64,000 nt of DNA. Origin: an uncultured Lachnoclostridium sp. Lineage in GTDB: Bacteria > Bacillota > Clostridia > Lachnospirales > Lachnospiraceae. Both the position numbers and the translations under genes were made by a program. Position 1 is the first letter of the stretch. The number at the start of each line of letters is the position of its first letter. The stretch covers positions 1 to 64,000 of the forward strand of contig CAKNJS010000001.1 of NCBI GenBank assembly GCA_930986645.1, given 5' to 3'. Shown here piece after piece: positions 1 through 9,370 of this stretch. A model generated the notes under the pieces. The model made no database searches and was not told the origin of the DNA. It worked only from the letters and a program-made list of their open reading frames with translations.

Positions 1-46
1 GGGTCTGCAACACCCTGATTCACCGGTTCAAATCCGGTCTGCGCCT
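1..46 (+). tRNA. tRNA-Cys (GCA), 3' portion
   Basis: The window starts inside the anticodon arm. The loop CTGCAAC carries anticodon GCA between a GGGT/ACCC stem. A short variable loop follows, then a T arm with stem ACCGG/CCGGT and loop TTCAAAT. The acceptor strand CTGCGCC ends with discriminator T, which is typical of tRNA-Cys. No CCA is encoded, so the CCA-adding enzyme at 7959 would be needed. The 5' half lies outside the window. Confidence 0.88.
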
Positions 47-50
47 CTCG

Positions 51-87
51 AAAAATCCCGGAAAATCAATATTTTCCGGGATTTTTT
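51..87 (+). terminator. Rho-independent terminator after tRNA-Cys
   Basis: A near-perfect hairpin with arms AAATCCCGGAAAAT and ATTTTCCGGGATTT around a CAAT loop runs into a T tract. It closes the tRNA transcript. Confidence 0.88.
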
Positions 88-247
88 ACTGCCCGGATAT
101 ATAAAAAACAGGATAAAAATAAGGTGGAAATAAGGCGGCTGGAATTTCTGCTTTTATGAAATGGTATTATGCAGGGAAACCGGATGACTCAGAGCCTCCC
201 TTATGATAAAATAATAATCGTCTAAAAAATGAGATTGGAGGGAAACT

Positions 248-970
248 ATGTTTGATCCGAACAGTACTTTTCTATTTATCCTTGCAGGACTGGTTATTGT
301 TTTTGTAATCGCCCAGTCGGTATTTTTCCTTGTCAGAGCGTGGCGCAGGGGCAGGACACTGGGAATGGACATGAAGCAGATTAAGAAGACGATTCTTTCT
401 ACTGCGGTCTTCACCTTTGCCCCGGCAGTGTCGATCCTGCTGGGAGTGATCACACTTTCCAAGTTTCTGGGACTTCCGCTTCCGTGGCTGCGCTTAAGTG
501 TGATCGGCGCTATTACCTATGAACTGCCTGCTGCAACGACCACGGCGAATGCACTGGGTATTACGGCTCTGTCCGAGACGATCACTGATCCTCAGGTCTA
601 CACGGCGATCGCATGGGTGATGACTCTGGGAATCTTTCCGGGACTGATCTGGGTTCCGCTTTTTATTCGAAAGATACAGGGCGGACTGATGAAGATCAAG
701 AACAAAGACAGCAAGTGGGGCGATATTTTGATGACCGCTCTTTTCCTCGGCATGATTTCCGCTTTCCTCGGGATGGTATTTGCGGATATCCGTTCGGGAC
801 TTGCGGGATGGATTCCGATTTTCGTCCTGCTGTTCTCCGCATTTGTCATGGGAGTCTGTGGACTTCTTGTTAAGAAATGCGGCATGAAATGGCTGGAAAA
901 CTATGCACTTCCCATCAGTATGCTGTGCGCTATGGCATTTGCCGCGGTGATTACGCCGCTGATCGTATGA
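248..970 (+). CDS. DUF5058 family integral membrane protein
   Basis: A 240-residue, very hydrophobic protein with about six to seven predicted membrane segments. The first (residues 7-28) is followed by a basic stretch that suggests inside orientation. The start fits the ribosome site GGAGGGAAAC just upstream. I recognise it as the DUF5058 family of Firmicutes, which has no established function. It is the first gene of a tight three-gene operon with a second membrane protein and an M20 metallopeptidase. That context suggests the two membrane proteins form a transporter or channel for a peptide-like substrate cleaved by the third. This role is inference. Confidence 0.75.
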   Translation: MFDPNSTFLFILAGLVIVFVIAQSVFFLVRAWRRGRTLGMDMKQIKKTILSTAVFTFAPAVSILLGVITLSKFLGLPLPWLRLSVIGAITYELPAATTTANALGITALSETITDPQVYTAIAWVMTLGIFPGLIWVPLFIRKIQGGLMKIKNKDSKWGDILMTALFLGMISAFLGMVFADIRSGLAGWIPIFVLLFSAFVMGVCGLLVKKCGMKWLENYALPISMLCAMAFAAVITPLIV

Positions 971-992
971 GCTTGAAGGAGGTATGAGCGAA

Positions 993-1685
993 ATGAAAGA
1001 AAAAAATACAAAAACATCAAATCCTGCAGGCGGACGAAGCTACGAAGATATGACGCACCTGTACGGAAGAATCTGGATCTTGAGTGCGCTGGGCATGATT
1101 TTTGCTTATCCGATTGCGGCCTGCATTTATTATGATGCGTGGCCGGGAATTGTTCCTGTACTTAAAGGACTGATCGGCGTGGCGCCGATCTTCTGGACAG
1201 TTGGTCTCATTGAGGTGCTGACATTTGTGCCCATGCTGGGAACGGCAGGTTCTTATCTTGCATTTGTCACAGGAAATCTGACCAATCTGAAAGTGCCGGC
1301 AGCATTGACGGCTATGGAAAATGCCCGGGTGAAGCCGGGAACGGAAGAAGGAGAGGTCATTTCTACGATTGCGGTGGCCACATCCTCTATTGTGACGACA
1401 GTGATCATCGCCATAGGAGTGGCTCTGCTTGTACCGCTGACTCCGATTCTGAACTCCCCGACGCTTAAGCCGGCCTTCGACAATATCCTGCCGGCGCTGT
1501 TTGGAGGGCTTGCGGTCGTATATGTAAGCAAGAACTGGAAAATCTCAATTGCACCGCTCGTATTTATGGTAGTGCTGTTCCTGTGTGTTCCGTCTCTGTC
1601 AGGCTCGGTGGGCGTGCTTGTTCCGGTAGGTGCGATCATTGCAATCGGGGCAGCGAGAATTCTGTATAATAAAGGAAAACTGTGA
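993..1685 (+). CDS. Membrane protein partner of DUF5058 protein
   Basis: About 230 residues with roughly six hydrophobic segments after a polar N-terminus. I place the start at ATG 993, ten bases after AAGGAGG; an in-frame ATG at 984 lies one base after that site and is too close. The gene begins 22 bases after the DUF5058 stop, and the M20 peptidase follows within 17 bases, so the three are probably one transcript. The Gly- and Ala-rich, permease-like segments around residues 60-100 and 120-155 suggest transport. I do not recognise a named family, and the function is unknown. Confidence 0.7.
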   Translation: MKEKNTKTSNPAGGRSYEDMTHLYGRIWILSALGMIFAYPIAACIYYDAWPGIVPVLKGLIGVAPIFWTVGLIEVLTFVPMLGTAGSYLAFVTGNLTNLKVPAALTAMENARVKPGTEEGEVISTIAVATSSIVTTVIIAIGVALLVPLTPILNSPTLKPAFDNILPALFGGLAVVYVSKNWKISIAPLVFMVVLFLCVPSLSGSVGVLVPVGAIIAIGAARILYNKGKL

Positions 1686-1701
1686 AAGGAGTTGCAGGAA
1701 C

Positions 1702-3138
1702 GTGATCATATTATATATTTTACTTGCAGTTATCGTGCTTTTCTTCGCAGTGCTTCTGATCCGTGCGGCGATGTTCCGGCCGCACACAGAGCTGAGGCCT
1801 TCGGAGGAGAAAGTAGAGCTTGACGAGAAGAAGATTGTAAACGATATGGTGGAAATGATCCGCTGCAAAACAGTCTCTTATAATGATGAAAGCCTGATTG
1901 ACAAGGCAGAGTTTAAGAAGTTTCAGGATCTCCTTCCGAAGCTTTATCCGAAAGTGCATGAGACCTGCCCGCGCGAGTTCGCGGGAGTCAACGGAATGCT
2001 TTACCGCTGGAAGGGAAAAACTTCGGATGATCCGGTTGTACTGATGGCTCACTATGACGTGGTTCCAATCGAAGAATCCCTGTGGGACAAGCCTGCATTT
2101 GAAGGAATTGTAGAAGACGGGATGATCTGGGGGCGGGGAACTCTTGATACGAAGGGGACTTTCTGCGGTATTATGGAGGCGGCGGAGAAGCTGATCGGGG
2201 AAGGATTTGTGCCGGAACATGATATCTATCTGGCATTTTCCGGACAGGAGGAGATCAACGGGCCGACCTGCCCTGCGATTGTGGATCTGTTTGAAGAGAG
2301 AGGCATCAAGCCGGCTTTGGTAGTTGACGAGGGCGGAGCTGTTGTGGAAAATGCTTTCCCGGGGGTTCCGGGGGAATGCGCTCTGATCGGGATTGCTGAA
2401 AAAGGACTCACAAATATTGAATTTAAAGCAAAAAGCAGAGGCGGCCATGCCTCCATGCCGCCGGTGCATACGATTGTGGGAGAGCTTGCTCAGGCGGTAG
2501 TGGATGTAGAGAAGCATCCGTTCCCGCGGCAGCTGACCAGACCGGTGAAAGAGATGCTTGATATTCTTGGGCGGCATTCCGGATTCGGCTATAAAATACT
2601 CTTTGCAAATATGTGGTGCATGAAGCCACTGTTCGATCTGGTGTGCCGCGCCTCAGGCGGCGAGCTTAACGCCATGCTGCGGACAACCTGTGCCGTGACG
2701 AAGATGCAGGGCGGGAAGGCGTTTAATGTAATTCCGCCGGCCGCTTCTGTGGGTATGAATCTCCGTCTCATGGGGACGGACACGGTAGAGTCTGCAAAAG
2801 CATATCTCGAGAAGACGATCAATAACCCTGATATTGAAGTATCGGTCTATGAGGGCAGAAACCCGTCTGCTGAGTCGGACACAGACTGCGCGGAGTATAC
2901 ACGGCTGTGTCAGGCAGTGAAAGATACATGGCCGGATGCGATTGTATCCCCGTATCTGATGATGGCTTGCAGCGATTCGTGGCATTACTGCCGGATCACG
3001 GACAGAGTCTACAAGTTTTCTGCAATGAAGCTCTCTAAAGAAGAACGCGGCATGATTCACGGAAACAATGAAGGGGTGCCGATCGGGACACTGGTGAGAA
3101 CTGCAGAGTTCTACGTGCGTCTGATGAAAATGTGCTGA
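1702..3138 (+). CDS. M20 family metallopeptidase with N-terminal membrane anchor
   Basis: A GTG start at 1702 fits the AAAGGAG site ten bases upstream, giving 478 residues. A single hydrophobic segment at residues 3-20 is likely a membrane anchor. The body matches M20 zinc peptidases: AHYDVVP carries the first metal His and Asp, GRGTLDTKG the bridging Asp, and SGQEE the catalytic and metal Glu pair. A dimerisation domain follows (RGGHAS), and a late His sits in the MIHGNNE motif. Family members hydrolyse dipeptides or acylated amino acids. It is translationally close to the two upstream membrane proteins, so a linked uptake-and-cleavage role is plausible but unproven. Confidence 0.85.
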   Translation: MIILYILLAVIVLFFAVLLIRAAMFRPHTELRPSEEKVELDEKKIVNDMVEMIRCKTVSYNDESLIDKAEFKKFQDLLPKLYPKVHETCPREFAGVNGMLYRWKGKTSDDPVVLMAHYDVVPIEESLWDKPAFEGIVEDGMIWGRGTLDTKGTFCGIMEAAEKLIGEGFVPEHDIYLAFSGQEEINGPTCPAIVDLFEERGIKPALVVDEGGAVVENAFPGVPGECALIGIAEKGLTNIEFKAKSRGGHASMPPVHTIVGELAQAVVDVEKHPFPRQLTRPVKEMLDILGRHSGFGYKILFANMWCMKPLFDLVCRASGGELNAMLRTTCAVTKMQGGKAFNVIPPAASVGMNLRLMGTDTVESAKAYLEKTINNPDIEVSVYEGRNPSAESDTDCAEYTRLCQAVKDTWPDAIVSPYLMMACSDSWHYCRITDRVYKFSAMKLSKEERGMIHGNNEGVPIGTLVRTAEFYVRLMKMC

Positions 3139-3221
3139 TACCGGAGGTATTTATATTTTTTAATGCTGCTTTAATCTTTTTCCTATATAATATAGTCATA
3201 CGCAGAAAGGAGGAACTGCCG

Positions 3222-3683
3222 ATGCGGAAAAAATACGTGGTAATTCTTACGGGAATTATATTATCGTTTGCTGTCCTGTCAGGATGCGGGATGAATCGTG
3301 ACGTGCAGCGGACTCGTCAGACGGATGACGGCAGAGCACAGACGGAGGAAGAACTTCAGGCAGAGATCGATGCTCTTCAGCAGCAGATTGACGAGCTGAA
3401 AAACGGGCAGCAGGATGCGGGTAGCACTGCGGATGACGGAAATACGGCGGACAGCAGTCAGACAACCGGTGAGGCAAATGTATCGATCACTCTGGAAGAA
3501 GCTCAGAATATTGCACTTGCCAGAGTGCCCGGAGCAGCGGCACGGAATATTTCCATTGAGCTTGAACGGGATGATGGCTGGTATATCTACGAAGGCGACA
3601 TTGAGTATAACGGGATGGAGTATGAATTTGAGATTGATGCAGATACGGGAAATATCCTGAAGTGGGAAGAAGAGAGATGGTAA
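3222..3683 (+). CDS. PepSY-domain lipoprotein
   Basis: A 153-residue lipoprotein. The N-terminus is basic and hydrophobic, with lipobox LSGC at about residues 19-22. A short acidic coiled coil follows (EELQAEIDALQQQIDEL), then a Ser/Thr/Asp-rich linker, then a C-terminal PepSY domain of about 65 residues (from SITLEEAQNIAL to the end) with the typical GNILKWEEE finish. PepSY domains are found in peptidase inhibitors and cell-surface regulators. ATG 3222 is chosen because AAAGGAGG precedes it; the reading frame is open further upstream but lacks a ribosome site. A TATAAT-like -10 at about 3187 suggests its own promoter. Confidence 0.82.
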   Translation: MRKKYVVILTGIILSFAVLSGCGMNRDVQRTRQTDDGRAQTEEELQAEIDALQQQIDELKNGQQDAGSTADDGNTADSSQTTGEANVSITLEEAQNIALARVPGAAARNISIELERDDGWYIYEGDIEYNGMEYEFEIDADTGNILKWEEERW

Positions 3684-3710
3684 TGCGTTTATATGGCAGA
3701 TGATGTGGAC

Positions 3711-3754
3711 AAAAGATTTCAGCACCGGCGCTGCGGGGCTGAAATCTTTTGTTT
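3711..3754 (+). terminator. Terminator between the PepSY gene and asnS
   Basis: Hairpin arms AAAAGATTTCAGC and GCTGAAATCTTTT around a GC-rich loop, followed by GTTT. Confidence 0.85.
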
Positions 3755-3814
3755 ACTGCCGCGTTCCACAGTGTTATACTAATGTGTGAATATTGCGATA
3801 AGGAGTTTTTTGAT

Positions 3815-5206
3815 ATGGAACTGACAACGATTCGGGATTTATTTAAGAACAGGGAAAAATACCTTGATAAGAAGATTACGGTCGGCGGCTGGGTCCGCAG
3901 TCTCCGTGATTCCAAGACCTTCGGATTTATCGTGGTAAACGACGGCTCTTATTTCCAGCCGCTTCAGGTTGTTTATCATGATAAGATGGAGAATTTTGCC
4001 GAGATTTCAAAATTAAATGTAGGAGCGGCAATTATCGTGACAGGCACGCTTGTGGCGACACCGCAGGCAAAGCAGCCGTTTGAGATTCAGGCGGACGAGG
4101 TGCAGGTTGAAGGGGCGTCCGCGCCGGACTACCCGCTGCAGAAGAAGCGCCACAGCTTTGAATATCTGAGGACGATTTCCCACCTTCGCCCGAGAACGAA
4201 TACATTCCAGGCGGTATTCCGTGTGCGGTCGCTGGCGGCCTATGCAATCCACAAGTTCTTTCAAGAGAGAGGTTTTGTATATGTTCATACACCGCTGATC
4301 ACAGGAAGCGACTGCGAGGGCGCGGGAGAGATGTTCCGGGTGACGACTCTGGATATGGAGAATGTGCCGAAGAATGAGGACGGAACAGTTGATTACACGA
4401 AGGATTTCTTCGGAAAAGAGACAAGCCTTACTGTAAGCGGCCAGCTCAACGGCGAGAGTTATGCGCAGGCTTTCCGCAGCATTTATACGTTCGGACCCAC
4501 ATTCCGCGCAGAGAATTCTAATACTACGCGCCATGCGGCGGAATTCTGGATGATCGAACCGGAGATCGCATTCGCAGATCTGGAAGATGATATGGATCTG
4601 GCTGAGGACATGCTCAAATACATTATCAATTATGTGTTGGAGAATGCACCGGAGGAAATGAACTTCTTTAATTCCTTTGTGGACAAGGGCTTGCTTGAAA
4701 GACTTCATAATGTGGCGAATTCTGATTTTGCGCGCATCACATATACAGAAGCAATTAAGCTTCTTGAGAAGAACAATGATAAATTTGAGTATAAGGTGTC
4801 GTGGGGATGCGATCTTCAGACAGAGCACGAGAGATACCTGACAGAGCAGATCTATAAGCGCCCGGTATTTGTGACAGATTATCCGAAGGAGATCAAAGCA
4901 TTCTACATGAAGCAGAATGATGACGGGAAGACCGTGGCGGCCGTGGACTGTCTTGTGCCGGGGATTGGCGAGATCATCGGAGGCAGCCAGAGGGAGGATG
5001 ATTATGAAAAACTCCTGAACCGTATGAAAGAGCTGGGGCTTAAGGAAGAGGATTACAGTTTCTATCTCGACCTGAGAAAATACGGTTCTACAAGACACGC
5101 AGGATTCGGTCTCGGATTCGAGAGGTGTGTAATGTACCTTACAGGTATGTCTAACATCCGCGACGTGATCCCGTTCCCGAGAACAGTAAATAACTGTGAG
5201 CTGTAA
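3815..5206 (+). CDS. asnS: Asparaginyl-tRNA synthetase
   Basis: A class IIb aminoacyl-tRNA synthetase of 463 residues that charges tRNA-Asn with asparagine in the cytoplasm. An N-terminal OB-fold anticodon-binding domain (residues 1-105, [11 protein letters not shown]) leads into the catalytic core. Motif 2 is visible around [22 protein letters not shown], and motif 3 in the [15 protein letters not shown] segment near the C-terminus. Length is normal for bacterial AsnRS. The start follows AAGGAG by nine bases; in-frame codons further upstream have no ribosome site. It is flanked by terminators and probably monocistronic. Confidence 0.97.
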   Translation: MELTTIRDLFKNREKYLDKKITVGGWVRSLRDSKTFGFIVVNDGSYFQPLQVVYHDKMENFAEISKLNVGAAIIVTGTLVATPQAKQPFEIQADEVQVEGASAPDYPLQKKRHSFEYLRTISHLRPRTNTFQAVFRVRSLAAYAIHKFFQERGFVYVHTPLITGSDCEGAGEMFRVTTLDMENVPKNEDGTVDYTKDFFGKETSLTVSGQLNGESYAQAFRSIYTFGPTFRAENSNTTRHAAEFWMIEPEIAFADLEDDMDLAEDMLKYIINYVLENAPEEMNFFNSFVDKGLLERLHNVANSDFARITYTEAIKLLEKNNDKFEYKVSWGCDLQTEHERYLTEQIYKRPVFVTDYPKEIKAFYMKQNDDGKTVAAVDCLVPGIGEIIGGSQREDDYEKLLNRMKELGLKEEDYSFYLDLRKYGSTRHAGFGLGFERCVMYLTGMSNIRDVIPFPRTVNNCEL

Positions 5207-5246
5207 TTCCGGGAGACGGCAGAAACAAATATCAGACAGAAAAGAT

Positions 5247-5294
5247 GAGGGCGCAGTGGACCGGCAGAGCAGACGGTATGCGCCCTCTTCGTTT
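5247..5294 (+). terminator. Terminator after asnS
   Basis: Hairpin arms GAGGGCGCA and TGCGCCCTC, then TTCGTTT. Confidence 0.8.
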
Positions 5295-5341
5295 ATAAGA
5301 CCAAAAAGACGGGAAACAGGGAAGCCGGAAGGAGAAATAAG

Positions 5342-6394
5342 ATGAAATTTATCCATATTGCGGATGTACATCTCGGGGCGCGGCCTGATGCAGGGCCGCT
5401 GTACAGCAAAGCGCGCCCCCGCGAGCTGTGGGATACATTTGAGCGGGTGCTGCAGGTGTGCGAGGACGAGCAGACAGATCTGCTTCTGATCGCAGGAGAC
5501 CTGTTTCACCGCCAGCCTCTGGTCAGGGAACTAAAAGAAGCGGACTATTTGTTTTCAGAGCTGACACATACAAAAGTGGTGCTTATTGCGGGAAACCATG
5601 ACTATATTGGCAAGGATTCCAATTACCGGACGTTTTCGTGGGGCGGAAATGTATATCCACTGTTCGGACAGAGACTGCAGTATGCTGATTTCCCGGAACT
5701 TCAGACCGCAGTGTACGGGCTGAGCTATCATACAAGGGAGATCAGCCGCCCGCTGTATGATACGGTAAGTGCGCCCGGACTGCGCAGGTATGAGATCCTT
5801 CTGGCCCACGGAGGTGACGAGAAACATATTCCTTTTGACCGGCGCATTCTGGAAAAATCCGGATTTGACTATGTGGCGCTCGGCCATATCCATAAGCCGC
5901 AGGTGCTGCAGGAAAATCAGATGATTTATTCCGGAGCTCTGGAACCGGTGGATAAGAATGACACGGGAAAACACGGCTATGTGAAAGGCATGATTACAGA
6001 TCACGGCGTGCAGACACAGTGGGTGCCGTGCGCATCAAGAGAATATATACATCTTCAGATCCCGGTCAGCAGAAATGACACGACAGGAAGTCTGAAAAAA
6101 CGGGTGGCAGAACAAATTAGTGAATATGGAAATGAAAATATTTACAAAATAGTACTGGACGGGAAACGGGATCAAAATGTTTCTCTGGATACAGAACGTA
6201 TGGCGGGAGACTGGAATATACTGGAAATACTGGACAGAACAAGCCCGGACTATGACTTTGAGAAACTTCGCGCAGAGAACAGGGATTCGATTCTCGGCAG
6301 ATATATTGACCGGTTCCGCGGGTGCAGGGAAGGCAGCGTGGAATATCAGGCACTGTGCGAAGGTGTGGAAGCGCTGCTGAGCAGCAGACAGTGA
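5342..6394 (+). CDS. SbcD/YhaO-type DNA repair exonuclease (metallophosphoesterase)
   Basis: A 350-residue calcineurin-like phosphoesterase. The metal-binding motifs appear in order: ADVHLG (residues 7-12), GDLFHR (about 51-56), GNHDY (about 83-87), LAHGGD (about 154-159) and GHIHKPQ (about 181-187). Together they define the Mre11/SbcD nuclease fold. The gene stops ten bases before an AAA ATPase with a zinc-hook-less coiled coil, the arrangement of yhaO-yhaN and sbcD-sbcC. The pair should act as an ATP-dependent nuclease on DNA ends. The start is supported by AAGGAG about ten bases upstream. Confidence 0.9.
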   Translation: MKFIHIADVHLGARPDAGPLYSKARPRELWDTFERVLQVCEDEQTDLLLIAGDLFHRQPLVRELKEADYLFSELTHTKVVLIAGNHDYIGKDSNYRTFSWGGNVYPLFGQRLQYADFPELQTAVYGLSYHTREISRPLYDTVSAPGLRRYEILLAHGGDEKHIPFDRRILEKSGFDYVALGHIHKPQVLQENQMIYSGALEPVDKNDTGKHGYVKGMITDHGVQTQWVPCASREYIHLQIPVSRNDTTGSLKKRVAEQISEYGNENIYKIVLDGKRDQNVSLDTERMAGDWNILEILDRTSPDYDFEKLRAENRDSILGRYIDRFRGCREGSVEYQALCEGVEALLSSRQ

Positions 6395-6404
6395 AGGAGC
6401 AGGC

Positions 6405-7919
6405 ATGGTAATAACAGAACTGTATATCAGAAATTTCGGAAAACTTTCAGAGGTACATTTCTACCTGAGAGACGGCGTGCAGGTGATAAGAGGAGACAAT
6501 GAATTCGGAAAAACTACGCTGCATGCATTTGTAAGAGCCATGCTGTTCGGCATGGAGAGAGGGCGCGGGCGCGCGGCGTCACGGGATGCTTTCAGCCGTT
6601 ATGAACCTTGGGATAATCCGGGGGGATATGCCGGAGTTATGCGGTTTACTTGTGGCGGACGCAGTTTCAGGCTGGAGAGAAACTTTGCCCGTCAGACAAA
6701 GCACACTTCTCTGATCTGTGAGGATGACGGAGAGGAGCTTTCTGTGGAACACGGGGATCTGGAAATGCTGCTGGGCGGTATGACAGGAGAACTTTTTGAC
6801 AATACGGTATCCATCGGACAGCTGAAAGCCCGGCCAGGGCAGGAACTGTCTGATGCGCTGGCGAATTACGCTGCAAATTACTACGAGACCGGAGGCGGAG
6901 AGTACGACTTGAGTGCGGCTCTGAAGCATCTGGAAGAGAAGCGGAAGTCTGCACAGAAAGAACTCAGGGCTGAAGTACGGGCATCGGAGGAGAGGCGTCA
7001 GAATCTCCTGCAGCAATGCAGATATCTGGAAGAAGACATGAAACGGCTGGATCAGGAATATAAAGATGCTGTTCAAAACTGTGCCGAAGATCAAACGGAG
7101 GAGGAAGTCGCTTCCCGCAGCGTCCGGAAAGAGACTTCCCCCGGAGTGTATGCCCGGGGGCTTGTTTTGGCGGCAGCAGGGCTTCTGGCAATCTGTGCAG
7201 GTTTGGCGGCATTGACAGCCGGAAGGACAGGCGTTTTGATTGTGTGCCTTATGGCGGGAGTGATCCTTGCGACGGCCGGTGTACGGACAGCAGCAGCCGA
7301 TGCGCGAAAGAAAAACCGCGGAGAATCGGAGGAGCGAAAGCAGGTCTGGGAGCTGGAACGCATCCGATCTGAACAGCGGGAAAAGAGGATCAGATACGAA
7401 AACCTGCAGGAGCAGTATGAAGAATCAGACAGAAGCGAACGACAGCTCAGGCTGGAGGAGAAGTGCCGGGCACTGGAAAAGGCGGCTTCTGAGCTGGAGA
7501 AAGCGGCCCGGGTGACCGGAGACGGCATGGAACGCCGGGTGAACAGGAGGGCGTCCGAGATATTTGCGGCTGTCACAGCCGGCAGGTACTGCACCCTTGA
7601 GACAGGCGGACAGGGGGAGATCACTGTGTGGGACGGAATAAGGAAGATCCCTGCCGGACGTCTGAGCAGAGGGACGATAGAGCAGATATACTTTTCAATC
7701 CGGATGGCGGCTTCGGAAATACTTTCGGAAGAGCCCATGCCGGTTATCCTTGACGATGTATTCGCATTTTATGATGACAAACGGCTTGAATCTGTATTAA
7801 AATGGTTGAGCAGACAGGAAAAGCAGGTTATAATATTATCCTGTCACAGACGGGAAGAAGAGATACTGCAGTCCATTCAGGGAGCTTCCCGGTCCGGAGA
7901 CAGACCGGACGAAACTTAA
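6405..7919 (+). CDS. YhaN-like SMC/Rad50-type ATPase with membrane hairpin
   Basis: 504 residues. The N-terminal AAA domain contains ELYIRNFGKL and Walker A GDNEFGKTTL at about residues 29-38. An acidic/basic coiled coil follows. In the middle (about 247-298) sit two hydrophobic segments that look like a membrane hairpin, then a second coiled coil. The C-terminal half-site carries the signature SRGTIEQIYFSIR and Walker B VILDDVFAFYD, with a His in the switch segment (LSCHRREEE). It is much shorter than SbcC (about 1000 residues) and lacks a CxxC zinc hook, which fits the YhaN type. It partners with the upstream nuclease. Confidence 0.85.
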   Translation: MVITELYIRNFGKLSEVHFYLRDGVQVIRGDNEFGKTTLHAFVRAMLFGMERGRGRAASRDAFSRYEPWDNPGGYAGVMRFTCGGRSFRLERNFARQTKHTSLICEDDGEELSVEHGDLEMLLGGMTGELFDNTVSIGQLKARPGQELSDALANYAANYYETGGGEYDLSAALKHLEEKRKSAQKELRAEVRASEERRQNLLQQCRYLEEDMKRLDQEYKDAVQNCAEDQTEEEVASRSVRKETSPGVYARGLVLAAAGLLAICAGLAALTAGRTGVLIVCLMAGVILATAGVRTAAADARKKNRGESEERKQVWELERIRSEQREKRIRYENLQEQYEESDRSERQLRLEEKCRALEKAASELEKAARVTGDGMERRVNRRASEIFAAVTAGRYCTLETGGQGEITVWDGIRKIPAGRLSRGTIEQIYFSIRMAASEILSEEPMPVILDDVFAFYDDKRLESVLKWLSRQEKQVIILSCHRREEEILQSIQGASRSGDRPDET

Positions 7920-7958
7920 ATAGCTGCATGATATATTTTAGGAAAGAAGAGTTTCAGG

Positions 7959-9293
7959 ATGAAGATAAATTTGCCGAGAAAAGTGCTGATGATTATTAAT
8001 AATCTGCAGCTTCACGGATATGAGGCGTACGCCGTGGGCGGCTGTGTGCGCGATTCGATCCTTGCGAGAAGACCGGAAGACTGGGATATAACTACCTCTG
8101 CTCGTCCGGAAGAGATCAAGAAGCTGTTCCGCAGAACCGTTGATACCGGAATTGAGCACGGAACAGTTACTGTGCTGCTGGGAAAGGACGCTTATGAGGT
8201 GACAACTTACCGGATCGACGGGGCTTATGAAGACAGCCGTCATCCGAAGGAAGTACGTTTTACAAACCGTCTGGAGGAAGATCTGCGCCGGCGGGATTTT
8301 ACAATCAATGCCATGGCGTACAACGATGATGTGCGGCTGGTGGATGTGTTTGGAGGAATGCAGGATCTGAATCATCATCTGATCCGGTGCGTAGGGGAAC
8401 CGAAGGAACGTTTCGGAGAGGATGCTTTAAGAATCCTGCGCGCAGTGCGTTTCTCCGCGCAGCTTAATTTCCCTATTGAGCCGGAGACTGCCGAGGCTGT
8501 CCGGGAGCTTGCTCCCACACTTAAGAATATCAGCGCGGAGCGTATCCAGACGGAACTGGTCAAGCTTCTTGTATCACCCCATCCGGAGCGCATACAGGAT
8601 GCGTATGAACTGGGAATTACGAAAGTGATTCTTCCGGAATGGGACGCCATGGTGGGAGTGGAACAGAATACGCCGCATCACAAATACGATGTGGCAGGAC
8701 ATACGCTGCGTGCATTGAAGAATATAAAAAGAGATAAGATCCTCCGGCTTACCATGCTCTTTCATGATATGGGCAAACCGTCTGTCAGGACGACGGATGA
8801 AAATGGGCGGGATCACTTTAAAGGGCATGCGCTGGTCAGCGAAGAAATTGCCAGAAAGGTTATGCGCCGGCTGAAGTTCGATAATGATACTGTGAAAAAA
8901 GTAACACGCCTTGTGTGTTACCACGATTACCGAATGGAAGCTACGCCGAAAAATGTACGACGGGCAATGAACCGGATCGGCGTCGAGCTGTTCCCGTATT
9001 ATCTGGCGGTAAGGATGGCGGATGCAAAAGCCCAGAGCCCCTATCGCAGAAGAGAAAAGATCGAGAATATTATTGCCGTGAGAGAGCTGTATCAGGAAGC
9101 GCTGCTCAATGATGAGTGTGTCACGCTGCGTCAGCTGGCAGTGAGCGGCCGCGATCTGATGGAACTCGGCATGAAGCCGGGCAGGGAAATGGGAAGCCTG
9201 CTCAGCGAACTTCTGGAATATGTTATTGATGAACCTGAGCGCAATACAAAAGAGAAGCTCTGTGCTTATGTAAAAGAAAAACTTAATTTGTAA
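7959..9293 (+). CDS. cca: CCA-adding tRNA nucleotidyltransferase with HD domain
   Basis: A 444-residue class II enzyme that builds or repairs the 3' CCA of tRNAs. Visible motifs are YAVGGCVRDSIL (residues about 22-33), the metal pair in WDITTSA (about 42-48), RRDFTINAMAY (about 107-117) and the helical RLEEDLRRRDF region. An HD phosphohydrolase domain follows around MLFHDMGKP (about 264-272). The partial tRNA-Cys at the start of this window has no encoded CCA, consistent with a requirement for this enzyme. The start codon lacks a strong ribosome site; GGAAAG lies some 15 bases upstream. Confidence 0.96.
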   Translation: MKINLPRKVLMIINNLQLHGYEAYAVGGCVRDSILARRPEDWDITTSARPEEIKKLFRRTVDTGIEHGTVTVLLGKDAYEVTTYRIDGAYEDSRHPKEVRFTNRLEEDLRRRDFTINAMAYNDDVRLVDVFGGMQDLNHHLIRCVGEPKERFGEDALRILRAVRFSAQLNFPIEPETAEAVRELAPTLKNISAERIQTELVKLLVSPHPERIQDAYELGITKVILPEWDAMVGVEQNTPHHKYDVAGHTLRALKNIKRDKILRLTMLFHDMGKPSVRTTDENGRDHFKGHALVSEEIARKVMRRLKFDNDTVKKVTRLVCYHDYRMEATPKNVRRAMNRIGVELFPYYLAVRMADAKAQSPYRRREKIENIIAVRELYQEALLNDECVTLRQLAVSGRDLMELGMKPGREMGSLLSELLEYVIDEPERNTKEKLCAYVKEKLNL

Positions 9294-9305
9294 TTACATT
9301 TGGAA

Positions 9306-9334
9306 TCATACTCGGGCTGTCCCCGTCATACATT
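9306..9334 (+). promoter_or_regulatory. Sporulation-type (sigma-E/sigma-K-like) promoter
   Basis: TCATACT at 9306-9312, a 14-base spacer and CATACATT at 9327-9334 match the mother-cell promoter pattern (an ATA-type -35 and CATACA-T -10). The -10 with the next base (CATACATTA) also fits the sigma-K form CATA-N3-TA. It lies 37 bases before a CotS-like spore coat gene, which supports the assignment. Confidence 0.6.
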
Positions 9335-9370
9335 AGAAAGAGTCAGAATATGCGGTGACAGGGGGCAGCC

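Noticed and set aside
1720-2577. A 285-codon minus-strand frame over the M20 peptidase
   Set aside because: Shadow of the peptidase gene, which has all metal-binding motifs on the plus strand.
4013-5509. A 498-codon open frame on the minus strand over asnS
   Set aside because: It is antisense to a full-length, well-conserved asnS, has no ribosome site, and its predicted sequence is Cys/His/Leu-rich without domain patterns.
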